From Entoloma clypeatum (Eukaryota; Basidiomycota; Agaricomycetes; Agaricales; Entolomataceae), in NCBI GenBank assembly GCA_963565915.1, contig OY751490.1, positions 2,790,001 through 2,854,000 on the forward strand: DNA of 64,000 bases, read 5' to 3'. Made by a program: the position numbers and the translations under genes. Below are positions 30,700 to 39,540 of the stretch, in pieces. The notes beneath the pieces were generated by a model. That model saw only the letters and a list, made by a program, of their open reading frames with translations. It was not told the DNA's origin and made no database searches. Position 1 is the first letter of the stretch, and every line of letters begins with the position of its first letter.

Positions 30700-31005
30700 C
30701 ATCTGGATAGGCAATGGCACGGGTTAGGGTAAACCCCCCGGGTTACGGGTTGGGGTATCAACGGGTCAGGGTACGGGTCGTGTTTTCGCAACCCATGACC
30801 CCTGGCAGTACCTGTCACATGTCACGCTCTGACATGGCACTGCCTCGGGACTCTTCGCCAACGCCCACACCTGGTGCCCAAGGCTGGCTCTTGCCCAAAC
30901 ACCCAATGGCCGTCTGCCGCTCTCAACGGTCATGTCTCACCCCCACCGCTGCCCAACGGCTGTCTCTCGCCATGCACGGGCACCTCTCATGCCCAACTGC
31001 CCCCC

Positions 31006-31366
31006 TATTGAAAGTATCGAGGTGCACCATGTGGGACGACGTACAAGGTAGTTAGCAAGAGTGAATAGAGGATCAGGAATAGTAGCTTGTTAAGCTGGAG
31101 GAGGTTTAGAGACAACTGATGTGGTGGGAACTGGAAGAGTTCTTATTCTGCAACTACGTTACAGGTCTACTATTTATACTAATATATGTGCACGGACCAT
31201 GTTGTGGTCTCTTTGTATGTTCCTACACTAAAGACACATATATAGTAACTCATGGAGTGTTCCAGAGTATGACATCAGAATGATGTCATGGGTACGTCAT
31301 GATGATGTAGTGATCATGTGTTGCTTAGTCAGCAGGATCACAGTGCTAGAACGTATAGTTCCAACA
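31006..31366 (-). repeat. Copia-E 3' LTR
   Basis: 361 bp. On the minus strand it runs TGTTGGAACTATA...CTTTCAATA. It pairs with 37273-38096 once the solo LTR there is removed. Confidence 0.92.
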
Positions 31367-31373
31367 CTCCCCC

Positions 31374-34300
31374 TCACTTAGAAGCCAGTAATCGCTTCGT
31401 AAGTGGAGTGTAGGGTGAGATAAACTCTAACCCTAATTGCAAGCGGAATTTCTCGAAGGTTGCTCTTGGTAAGTTCTTTGTGAACATATCTGTGGGGTTA
31501 TCAGTCCCGGGAGTGAAGAAGAGCTCAACTATTTCTTCTTCGACATACTCACATATAGTGTGGTATCGTATGTCAATGTGTTTAGTGCGTCCTTCGGTTA
31601 CAGGGTTTTGCCCATTGAAGATGGACCCTTGATTATCACCATTGATAGGGACGTGTGTCACTTTTGGAAGGTGGAGTTTGCCAAACATGTTGACGAGCCA
31701 TTTGCAGGTTTTAGCACAATCTGAGAGTGCCATATACTCTGCCTCTGTGGACGAGTGCGCAATTGTCTTTTGACAGCGTGATTGCCAGATGACTATGCCA
31801 TCAGCAAGTTTCAGATAGAATCCTGTCTGTGACTTTCTGTTAGAGGGGTCTGATGCCCAATCAGAATCTGTGTACGCAGCAAGGCCGGACATTGATGCGC
31901 CTCTAAAGCTTAAGCAATAGTCCTGCGTCCCTGCAAGATACTTGCATATGTAAAGAGACTTATCAAGATGCTCTTGGGATGGGTTGGCTGACATCTGTGA
32001 CATCTTTGCGACTGCAAAGGCTATGTCAGGCTGTGTACCCAAAGATAGGTACAACAGGGATCCAATCACCGATTGGAATCGGAATCAAATTTCTGGGTTC
32101 GACTCCCCCTGGTTTGGTACCAGGTAATACCCCGTGGGTAGTGGAGTAGGGGCCGGCTTGGCATTTGTCATGCCGAAGCGCTCAAGAACCTTCTTTAGGT
32201 ACGCTACTTGGTCGACTTTGATTGTACAACCTTCCTGGCAAATAGTCATGCCAAGGAATTCTTTCGCGTGACCTAGGTCTCGGCAATCCCAGATTTTCAT
32301 GAATTCAGCTTTCTTCTTCTGGGCCAGGTGCTGATTAGGACCTGTGAATAGGGAGTTGTCGACGTAGATCAGGGCAATGACCAAGTCGCCTGTCTTTTTG
32401 TCTGTGTGAACAAATACTCCACTGTCCGAGAAGATGCGGACAAATCTGAGCGTTTTCATCGATTGGACCAATTCAATCCACCAGGCTCGTGCTGCCTGTT
32501 TAAGTCCATAGATGGCTTGTAATAAGCGCAACACCATGTGTTCACTTCCTTTCACCACAAAGCCTTCAGGCTGCTTCATATAAATTTGTTCATCAAGCTC
32601 CCTGTAGAGGAAAGCCGATTTGACATCTAGTGCCAAGATCTCCCAATTCTCAAGTGCAGCTAAGGCGAGAATGATTTGAACGGTTTCGTACCAGACGACT
32701 GGGGAGAATAATTCATAGAAGTCGATGCCTTCGACTTGTGAGAAACCTTTGGCAACTAATCGTGCCTTTTTGCAACCATCCAATTTGATCGCAAATACCC
32801 ATCGGTTCGGTATTACTTTACGACCTTTTGGTAGGTCGACCAACTCAAAGACTTTGTGCTTGTTGAGGGCCTCTAATTCCTCTTGGCAAGCGCATTTCCA
32901 TTCCTTCTGCAACACTTCAGGCATGTGTGCGATGTCCCTATATTGATTTGGAAGTTCGCTTGTGACAGGGACCACGTGTTTCAGCAGGTATGTTGTAAGC
33001 TCTACTCCCCGACACAAATGAGTGAGGTAATCCTCAAACTCCTCGTTATCCCCTTGAGGGGTGGAAGTGTCCGTATCCTTGTTTCAATCAGATGCAATGT
33101 TGTCAGTGTTTGATGGACCGGAGGATGGACCCGGATTGGAAGGTCCGGGATCCGACTGTCTTTGTGGGTTGTATGGAACCCTCAAGGTATCCTCGTTGAC
33201 AGTTCTCCGCCATTCACGTTGTCCTTGATTATGAACATCTGTCGCCGGCATATCGCCGTAAACATTTCCGGGACGTCGGGTTTGTTTCTGAATTTGATTA
33301 GGACGCTCAGTCCCTGGATGATAGTCACCAGGAAGATGATCACGTTCATCTTCTAGTTGTTCCACGCACTTGCGCTTCCCTAGCTAGTAAGGCCTAGGGG
33401 TCCAAGGCTGATTTCCATAGTCCTATCTTTGATCCTCAGCTGGTGGCTGTGGACTCGGTGAGCTCAAAGGCTCAGAGGGGGGTTCGGGATGATTGTGTGG
33501 TTGTGGAATACCAAAATCATCTCCGTCTTCTGAAGGAAGGTCTGTTGATACAGAGGGGCCTTCAGGATCATTCCGTCCCATATCGGTAGGATCCTGGTAT
33601 TGTATAACCGTTGGCATTTTGCCTTTGTGACATTTTGGGAATAGGTTCTCATTGAACCATGCGGTGGCAGCCATAAATAGCTGATGTTGTGGCAGGCACA
33701 TGAACTTGAAACTCTTCTGACCAGGTTCATACCCAAGGAAGATCATCAGCTCTGATTTGGGCGATAGTTTGTTCTTCCTTTTGTCTTCAGATAAGTGTAT
33801 GTAAGCGCCACATCCTAACACATGCAGGTGAGAGATGTCCAGTTTTTCCCGTGTTAAGGCTTCTACCGGTGTTTTCCATGAATGGTGTTTCAATGGAGTC
33901 CGGTTGTAAAGGTGTACTGCATGATCAATGCAGAATTCCCACCAAGAATCAGGCAGACACGCATCAAAGCGAAGCGCTTGAGCCTTGTCCATTATCATGC
34001 AGTTTAGATGTTCTGCATGCCTGTTCTGTTGTTGCTCGTGAGGCAGTGACTTTTCAATAAGTATGCCTTTATCACATAATTCCTTCTCGAAAGGCTTGAA
34101 TTCTCCACCACCATCAAAGCGCCATCGTTTAGCTGTTTTGCCAAACTGATTTTTGATAAGCGCATTGAACTGATGGAAGGCGGTGATAGCCTCGGACTTC
34201 TTGCATAGCTTTATAAGCCAGGCATGTGAAGAGAAGTCATCGAGAAAGGAAATGTACCACTTATATTTGTGATATGAGAGAGTCGGAAATTCCTTTAAGT

Positions 34301-35356
34301 CCGAGTGAATTAACTTGAACGGCTCTCTGGCGCATGATGAAGAGGGTGGAAATGCTTTTGAAGGCATCTTTCCTTGAGCACAACCCTGACAGGGTGGTGT
34401 GACCTTTGGTGGCATAAGCCATGTGAAGCCTTTGACATGTTTCAGCGCGTTAGCTAAAACATCCTTAGAAGGATGGCCGAAGCGTCTATGCCATGTGTGA
34501 TAATCTACCGTCTTGGTTGATTGCACATTTAGGGCAGCCAAACTTGGTTTACTTGTAACTGAGGAACTCAGCCAATACAAGTTGTCATTCATAGAATGCG
34601 GTTCACATGTAAACAAGGTTTTACCACTTTTGGTCAGAAAATCAATTCGACCAAGCGAACCAAACATTTGAGTTCCTTGTTTTAAAATCTCGCCTACAGA
34701 CAAGAGACGTGTGCTCAGGTCTGGGATATAATAAACAGGATAAAGACGAGTTATCTTTTTTGTTTTAATCCTGTTGTCACTTATGGTATGATTTACCATA
34801 ACGGTACCTTTGCCAAGGATCGAGATTTTATGTCCCTTTCTGGCAGTTTGCACTGGTTTTGGAGTATCAAACGACTCATAATCCATGAAGTCATCGATAG
34901 AATAAGTGAAATGCAATGAAGCACCACTGTCCAATATCCAGTTTGCCTTAGTGTTTTCCTTACACTGAACACAAGTCACAAAATCATGTATAAAATGTGT
35001 ATTACATGATGCAAGACTGCCATCTATCGCATTCAAAAAAGATAACTGCGATGATGCATCAGCTTGTGTGACAAGTGAAAAAGGAAACACTGACTTCGGA
35101 TCAGCACCGGTTGCAATGTTTTCCATATGAGCTCCGAAGAGCTCGTCCTCCCAATCATGGGCATCCAGATATGCCTCTTCCTCTTCCGAACCAAGAGAGA
35201 CATTGTCGTCATCTTGTTCAGGGGTTGGAGACTTGCACTTCATAGAGGGGCACTTCCAGGGATCCACAGTTTTCAACTGTTGCTCAAGCTGATAAGCCGA
35301 GCGGCATGTCAACGCCTCAGGTTGTTGAAGCGTGGGATCGACCAGCTGTTCGCAGA
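31374..35356 (-). pseudogene. Copia-E pol: protease, integrase, RT, RNase H
   Basis: Protease (WILDSGASLHFT near 34925), gag-pre-integrase and zinc region (WHRRFGHPSKDVL, CQGCAQGK), integrase core (HSDLKEFP, FLDDFSSHAW, DGGGEFKPFE), linker, RT (WVFAIKLDGCKKARLVAKGF; box YVDN at 32355-32366 instead of YVDD) and RNase H (AYTDSDWASDPSNRKSQTG, HSSTEAEYMALSDC). Stops: TAG at 33423-33425 and 33384-33386 (Gln fits), TGA at 33084-33086 and 32085-32087 (Arg fits). The lost second RT Asp is a CpG-context G-to-A change. The YVDN box alone should abolish polymerase activity. Confidence 0.93.
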
Positions 35357-35357
35357 A

Positions 35358-36479
35358 TCAAAGGTTGCCTATAGAAGGCATTACATCCATGCGGGCTGCG
35401 AGGGAGCGTCCAGCCGTGACTGATGGCCAGACACTGGGACCCCCCGATGATTCGCCCGTGACCAATTGGTCATTGGCCCTGATTCGTTGGATCAGGGTTT
35501 TAGCCTTTTTAGAAGGCGGGATGTAGGTCGATTCGCGGAAGATGGTTCCGCTGCCGTTGATAACCGTGACGGCTGGTGCATGCATGAGAAGGGGAGGGGA
35601 GTCCTCAACCTCTTCAATGTGTGCGGAGCTCGCAATGTGCATGTGCTCCCTAGCCTCTCCTTTGCCCTTGCCGCGGACTCTTTCTCTGCGTTTCTTCTTG
35701 GGGTTCTCCTCCGACTGTCTCAACGCTGGTTGCTGGGACTGCTGCAGTTGCTGCCCCAGTTTTTGCCACTTTGGGTTTTGGCTGGGAGTCCATTTTACGG
35801 CGGAGATTTTTTGTGCGGAGGGTGGAACGTTTTTGCCAGATAGGTTGCGTCCCTTCCGGTGCTCGTTAATGATCGAGCTCATTACATTTTCCCAAGTAAG
35901 ATTCGTCCCACCATAAACGATGAGAATTGTGGAGACGAGGTGGTCCCATTTAGATGGGGCAGCATTGAGGAGGATCATAGCCTGAAGGCTTTCTGGAATG
36001 TCGACAGAATATGACGTGAGAAGGGAAAAAAGCGATGCAAGGCGCTCAATCTCGACGGTGGGATCACCGCCGGAGAGCTTAAATGCCATGGCCTGTCTGA
36101 AGATGCCGAAGGTGTTAGCTGGCGACGTGCTGCCATACTTTGTCTCCAGGGCATCCCAAGCTTCCTTGGGGGTTGCAGAAGCCTTGATGAGATCCTTGAT
36201 GGATTCATCGCATCGTGTCTTTATTATCCCTAAAGCAGCAAGCTGCTTCTCGTGCCATTCCTTGATTTGGCAAGAGTTGGTCTGGACGTTCCCGGACTGA
36301 GTGTTTCCTTTCACATCCAGGTACGACTTCGATTCCCAGATCTCGGCGGGTTGTTTAGACTCGCCAGTGACATGGCGCCAGAGGAAAGTCAACTGAAGGT
36401 AGTCCTTCATTTGTTGCGACCAAATAAGGTAATTGGTGCCGGTGAATTTTAAAACAAAAGTGTTGACGGAGTTTGACAT
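35358..36479 (-). CDS. gag: Copia-E Gag (UBN2-type)
   Basis: Gag begins at the ATG at 36479 (MSNSVNTFVLKFTGTNY). The first 250 residues show the copia Gag pattern: FTGTNYLIWSQQMKDYL, a central helical region with WDALETKYG, and VSTILIVYGG. A basic stretch follows (KKKRRERVRGKGKGE) that could take over RNA binding; the usual CCHC knuckle was not seen. It ends at a TGA (35358-35360) where Arg fits, so the intact polyprotein would have continued in frame into protease. A longer start at 36578 is less likely because that sequence lies in the leader. Confidence 0.85.
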   Translation of the reverse strand: MSNSVNTFVLKFTGTNYLIWSQQMKDYLQLTFLWRHVTGESKQPAEIWESKSYLDVKGNTQSGNVQTNSCQIKEWHEKQLAALGIIKTRCDESIKDLIKASATPKEAWDALETKYGSTSPANTFGIFRQAMAFKLSGGDPTVEIERLASLFSLLTSYSVDIPESLQAMILLNAAPSKWDHLVSTILIVYGGTNLTWENVMSSIINEHRKGRNLSGKNVPPSAQKISAVKWTPSQNPKWQKLGQQLQQSQQPALRQSEENPKKKRRERVRGKGKGEAREHMHIASSAHIEEVEDSPPLLMHAPAVTVINGSGTIFRESTYIPPSKKAKTLIQRIRANDQLVTGESSGGPSVWPSVTAGRSLAARMDVMPSIGNL

Positions 36480-36919
36480 TTCTGAAGAGATCTGAAAGGA
36501 AATTTGGTCAGCATATGGTTTAATGAAAAACTGAGACACAGAGAAAAATTTGATCATGTGTGCTGCATGCTGCCGCAATTATCGTTGGCGTGGGCTTTCA
36601 GAACGCCTATAAGGCAGAGGAGGATCCTCATGCTCAGGGCACCTGAAGCCTGGTGCTGACAGATGACAGCAGCGCCGATATTCAAGCGGATTTCCACGAA
36701 CAGTCTCTCTCCATGCCGAACATCTGTAAGGCGGAGCAGGACTAGAATCTAGTCCGAAGCGAGCGGCATGTATGCTTTCCAATACTGCTGGACATTGATG
36801 TCCATCTCTATCCACGAAGAAGCTCCGACAGCGCTGGCAATGCGCTATGAGCAATCTTTCGGGATGTACAGCCCATCTTGTAAGACGGGCCGGAGGATGG
36901 TGATGATGGTAGTCAGCAC

Positions 36920-37249
36920 TCATGTATTGGAAGCATGTGTCACACACTCTGGAGTATACTCCCGAGTGGTAGACGGCCAATCTTGGAGAACAAAGTCCTC
37001 TCTGAGAGGCTCAGCTCCACATCTGCGCAAAGGCCAGCGTTGCCCAGGAGGCGGAGATATAGGTACCGGTGACGGTGACCTAGTGCGCTGGCTCAATGCC
37101 GAGCGACTGCGACTATCGCGAGCAAGCTCAGCGGGTTCGTCATCCTCAGGGGCGGCGATGCCAGCAGCCCTGGGAGTCCTTCCGTCCAAAATGCAACAGC
37201 ATGTAACTACGATGTAGACTACAATGAAGGCGGCGAAATCACCAGCCAT
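36920..37249 (-). CDS. Leader ORF of Copia-E with membrane segment
   Basis: A 109-codon ORF beginning 24 bp inside the 5' LTR of Copia-E and reading in the element's sense direction, ahead of gag. Near its N terminus lies a strong hydrophobic stretch (FAAFIVVYIVVTCCCIL), followed by an Arg/Ser/Pro-rich disordered tail. It overlaps, in another frame, a 133-codon Cys-rich frame at 36579-36980 (CDTC, HCQRC, RCCH, FRCPEH). Copia elements normally have only a short leader here. It could be a captured host fragment or an element gene; no family was recognised. Confidence 0.45.
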   Translation of the reverse strand: MAGDFAAFIVVYIVVTCCCILDGRTPRAAGIAAPEDDEPAELARDSRSRSALSQRTRSPSPVPISPPPGQRWPLRRCGAEPLREDFVLQDWPSTTREYTPECVTHASNT

Positions 37250-37260
37250 AAGGGCCAGCG

Positions 37261-37272
37261 GGGCCCATAACC
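37261..37272 (-). promoter_or_regulatory. Copia-E primer binding site (initiator Met tRNA, internal)
   Basis: Directly inside the 5' LTR the plus strand reads GGGCCCATAACC. This matches the anticodon arm of initiator Met tRNA (GGGCTCATAACC) with one difference, so its complement can pair with a half-tRNA primer, the type of priming known for Drosophila copia. It also fixes the LTR edge at 37273. Confidence 0.65.
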
Positions 37273-38096
37273 TATTGAAAGTATCGAGGTGCACCATGTG
37301 GGACGACGTACAAGGTAGTTAGCAAGAGTGGATAGAGGATCAGAAATAGTAGCTTGTTAAGCTGGAGGAGGTTTAGAGACAACTGATGTGGTGGGAACTG
37401 GAAGAGTTCTTATTCTGCAACTACGTTACAGGTCTACTATTTATACTAATATATGTGCACAGACCATGTTGTGGTCTTGTTATGGATTCGCTATCCATGG
37501 CATTGATCGCTCAGACAAGATACAAGACATAGAGGCCTTATCTGATTAATGGCCAGTTTCATCTTATCTATTGGTTTCAGGCTTACTATTCACTTTTACA
37601 TCATTCGGGCCCCGGCCTCCGCTTACTCACTACAGTATGGTCATCATTACCATATCTAGATGGTTACTCTCACACATCCTTGACATCGTGTTACTTATTG
37701 GACTATACTTAGATACTCTGACTCACGCCGCAGCAGTTACCATAGACACCTACTCCGGGTCCGCTTCTGGAGTCAGACCGGAACCGCTCTAGAGTCATCT
37801 AGATGACTCAACCTTCTAGTATATATAGGGTACATACATTGCATGTATTCCCCAGATCTAGCAATCACCTTGGTATCCGCCTTTGCTACTTAAGCCTCTC
37901 TGCCTAAGCATTGCATGGGTTTGTCAACCATAACAGGTCTCTTTGTATGTTCCTACACTAAAGACACATATATAGTAACTCATGGAGTGTTCCAGAGTAT
38001 GACATCAGAATGATGTCATGGGTACGTCATGATGATGTAGTGATCATGTGTTGCTTAGTCAGCAGGATCACAGTGCTAGAACCTATAGTTCCAACA
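37273..38096 (-). repeat. Copia-E 5' LTR carrying a solo LTR
   Basis: 824 bp, made of the 361-bp LTR plus a 458-bp insertion and a 5-bp duplication. Removing 37478-37940 leaves exactly 361 bp matching the 3' LTR. Confidence 0.9.
37478..37935. mobile_element. Solo LTR inside Copia-E 5' LTR
   Basis: 458 bp with TGTTATGG...CCATAACA ends (TG...CA with an 8-bp inverted terminus) and target duplication GGTCT at 37473-37477 and 37936-37940. No internal element sequence is present. A TATATAGGG box lies near 37820. It does not match the LTRs of the other elements in this window, so it marks a further LTR family in the genome. Confidence 0.88.
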
Positions 38097-38400
38097 CCCT
38101 CCACATGCCCAACGACCGCCACTCGCGCCCAACTGCCCCCACACATGACCAACTGCCGCCACTCGCCCCCACCAGCCCTACACGTGCCCAACCTCCCCCA
38201 CACATGCCCAACGGCTGCCACTCGCCCCAACAGCTGCCACACATGCCCAATGGCCGCCACTCACCCCAACGACACCTCTCGCGCCCACCAGCCGCCACAC
38301 GCGCCCAACCGCATGCCCAACAGCCGCCACTCGCCCCAACAGGCACCTCTCGTGCCCACCGGCCCCCACACGCGCCCACCGCCCTGAATGGCCATGCATC
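38097..38400. repeat. Minisatellite of hAT-like MITE copy 2, right half
   Basis: Degenerate 20-24 bp units on CCCAACGGCCGCCACTCGCC. It is the reverse complement of the array in copy 1. The left half is at 30890-31005. Confidence 0.75.
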
Positions 38401-38668
38401 ACGCCCCACTTGCACCTGGAGGAGAAGAGTGGGGCTGGGAGGATGGGGCTGGGGACAACAAGTCCCCAGCAGGATGTAGTATGACGTGTGCATCCCGCAT
38501 GCGTCTGGTAGTTTTTTTTTTGGTAGTTTAAATACATGTTTTTTCTACTGCGAACACCCGCACGGGAACCCGAACCTGCGGGTCGACGGGTTGCTACCCA
38601 TGCGGGTATGGGTACGGGTCGGCGTTGTCGTACCCGCGGGAGTACCTGTGCCATTGCCTACATCTGGA

Positions 38669-39540
38669 TGAGAGAATCATGTACTATTTAACAATTTACA
38701 CTTGACAGTCAGAAGGAACTGCAATTTATTTTGGATATTGGTGTCAGGTATAACTATATGCATCCTCTCGATATCCAGATCAGTTGCTAATGGACTAAGA
38801 AGATGCCAAAAAGAGGAGTGTATGGCAGGGGCAATGAGATGAGGATGTCACATCACACTTTCCAAAAGGGGCTACTGGGACCACCATAGAATCCTGGGGG
38901 ATGAAATTTCAATTATCCAAAGATGCCAACACTGACCAGGATTGAAAACCAGTCAAGAGACACACCCTGGCCCAACCCAAAAATGTCAATGGCGAGGAAG
39001 TTGACAGTGATGATGGCGATGATTATATCACTTAGATATGTAGATCTTTGCAATGTGGCACCTGATCTTCCCACAACTTAAGCCAAATATGCCTTGTTGA
39101 TCTGGTGCCTCAACAAGGCATATTTGGCTTAAGTTGTGGGAAGATCAGGTGAAATGTGGATGGTCCCGACAGTGATGTGACCGTCTCATCAAACGTCTCA
39201 TTGAGTGGTTTTCGCGTTGATAAGGCAAAATCTGACTGATTCTTTAATCGTCGCTGGAAAAGTGGGTGTAGACCACTGATTATTATGTCCAGACTGTCAA
39301 TTGAACATCTCTCGAAGGCTCTGTCACATTAATTTTTTCCTATATCAGGCATGGACTACTGAAGAAGGGTTTGAAATTTCGCCGTCTCACTGATGACTGC
39401 AAGTTATTTGAACTGGCTTTCTGATCTGATCAATAATCCTCTATTTCAGACGGAAAGTGAGAGGTCCTCATGTTTTGCCGACACCATTGTGGTGCTGATA
39501 TTTTAACTACAGCTACGATGATCACACCATTACCGTCATC
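38669..39540. other. Decayed DNA upstream of the dynamin-like remnant
   Basis: No intact gene was found. Scattered short frames may be eroded N-terminal exons of the gene to the right. A perfect hairpin lies at 39059-39151. Confidence 0.4.
39059..39151. repeat. Perfect 42-bp-arm palindrome
   Basis: The arms 39059-39100 and 39110-39151 are exact reverse complements over 42 bp, separated by a 9-nt loop (TCTGGTGCC). No mismatch was found in the arms. RNA from either strand would form a 42-bp perfect hairpin. Confidence 0.95.

Larger units (their letters stand above)
31006..38096 (-). mobile_element. Copia-E: near-complete Ty1/copia element
   Basis: Minus-strand element with two 361-bp LTRs (the right one enlarged by a solo LTR), a tRNA-type primer site, leader ORFs, gag, protease, integrase, RT and RNase H, and a polypurine tract (complement of CTCCCCCTCACTTAG at 31367). 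Flanks read CCCCC (31001-31005) and CCCTC (38097-38101), a target duplication with one change. The LTRs differ at about four sites. Stops break gag-pol at 35358, 33423, 33384, 33084 and 32085. Confidence 0.93.
30708..38660. mobile_element. hAT-like MITE, copy 2, split by Copia-E
   Basis: Same 17-bp ends as copy 1 (TAGGCAATGGCACGGGT at the left, complement at 38644-38660), flanked by a perfect 8-bp duplication CATCTGGA (30700-30707 and 38661-38668). It lies in inverted orientation to copy 1: its left end matches the right end of 28784-29606. Without the Copia-E insertion it would be about 860 bp. The two halves of its minisatellite are 30890-31005 and 38097-38400. Confidence 0.88.

Noticed and set aside
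4339..35360. TGA read as an amino acid (stop-codon recoding)
   Set aside because: Host genes such as eIF5 and trehalase have no internal TGA, and the TGA codons sit only in decayed elements at CGA-like sites. CpG decay explains them better.
3039..38096. Classical Neurospora-type RIP
   Set aside because: The changes are mainly at CpG rather than CpA, and GC content is not collapsed as in RIP-affected DNA.
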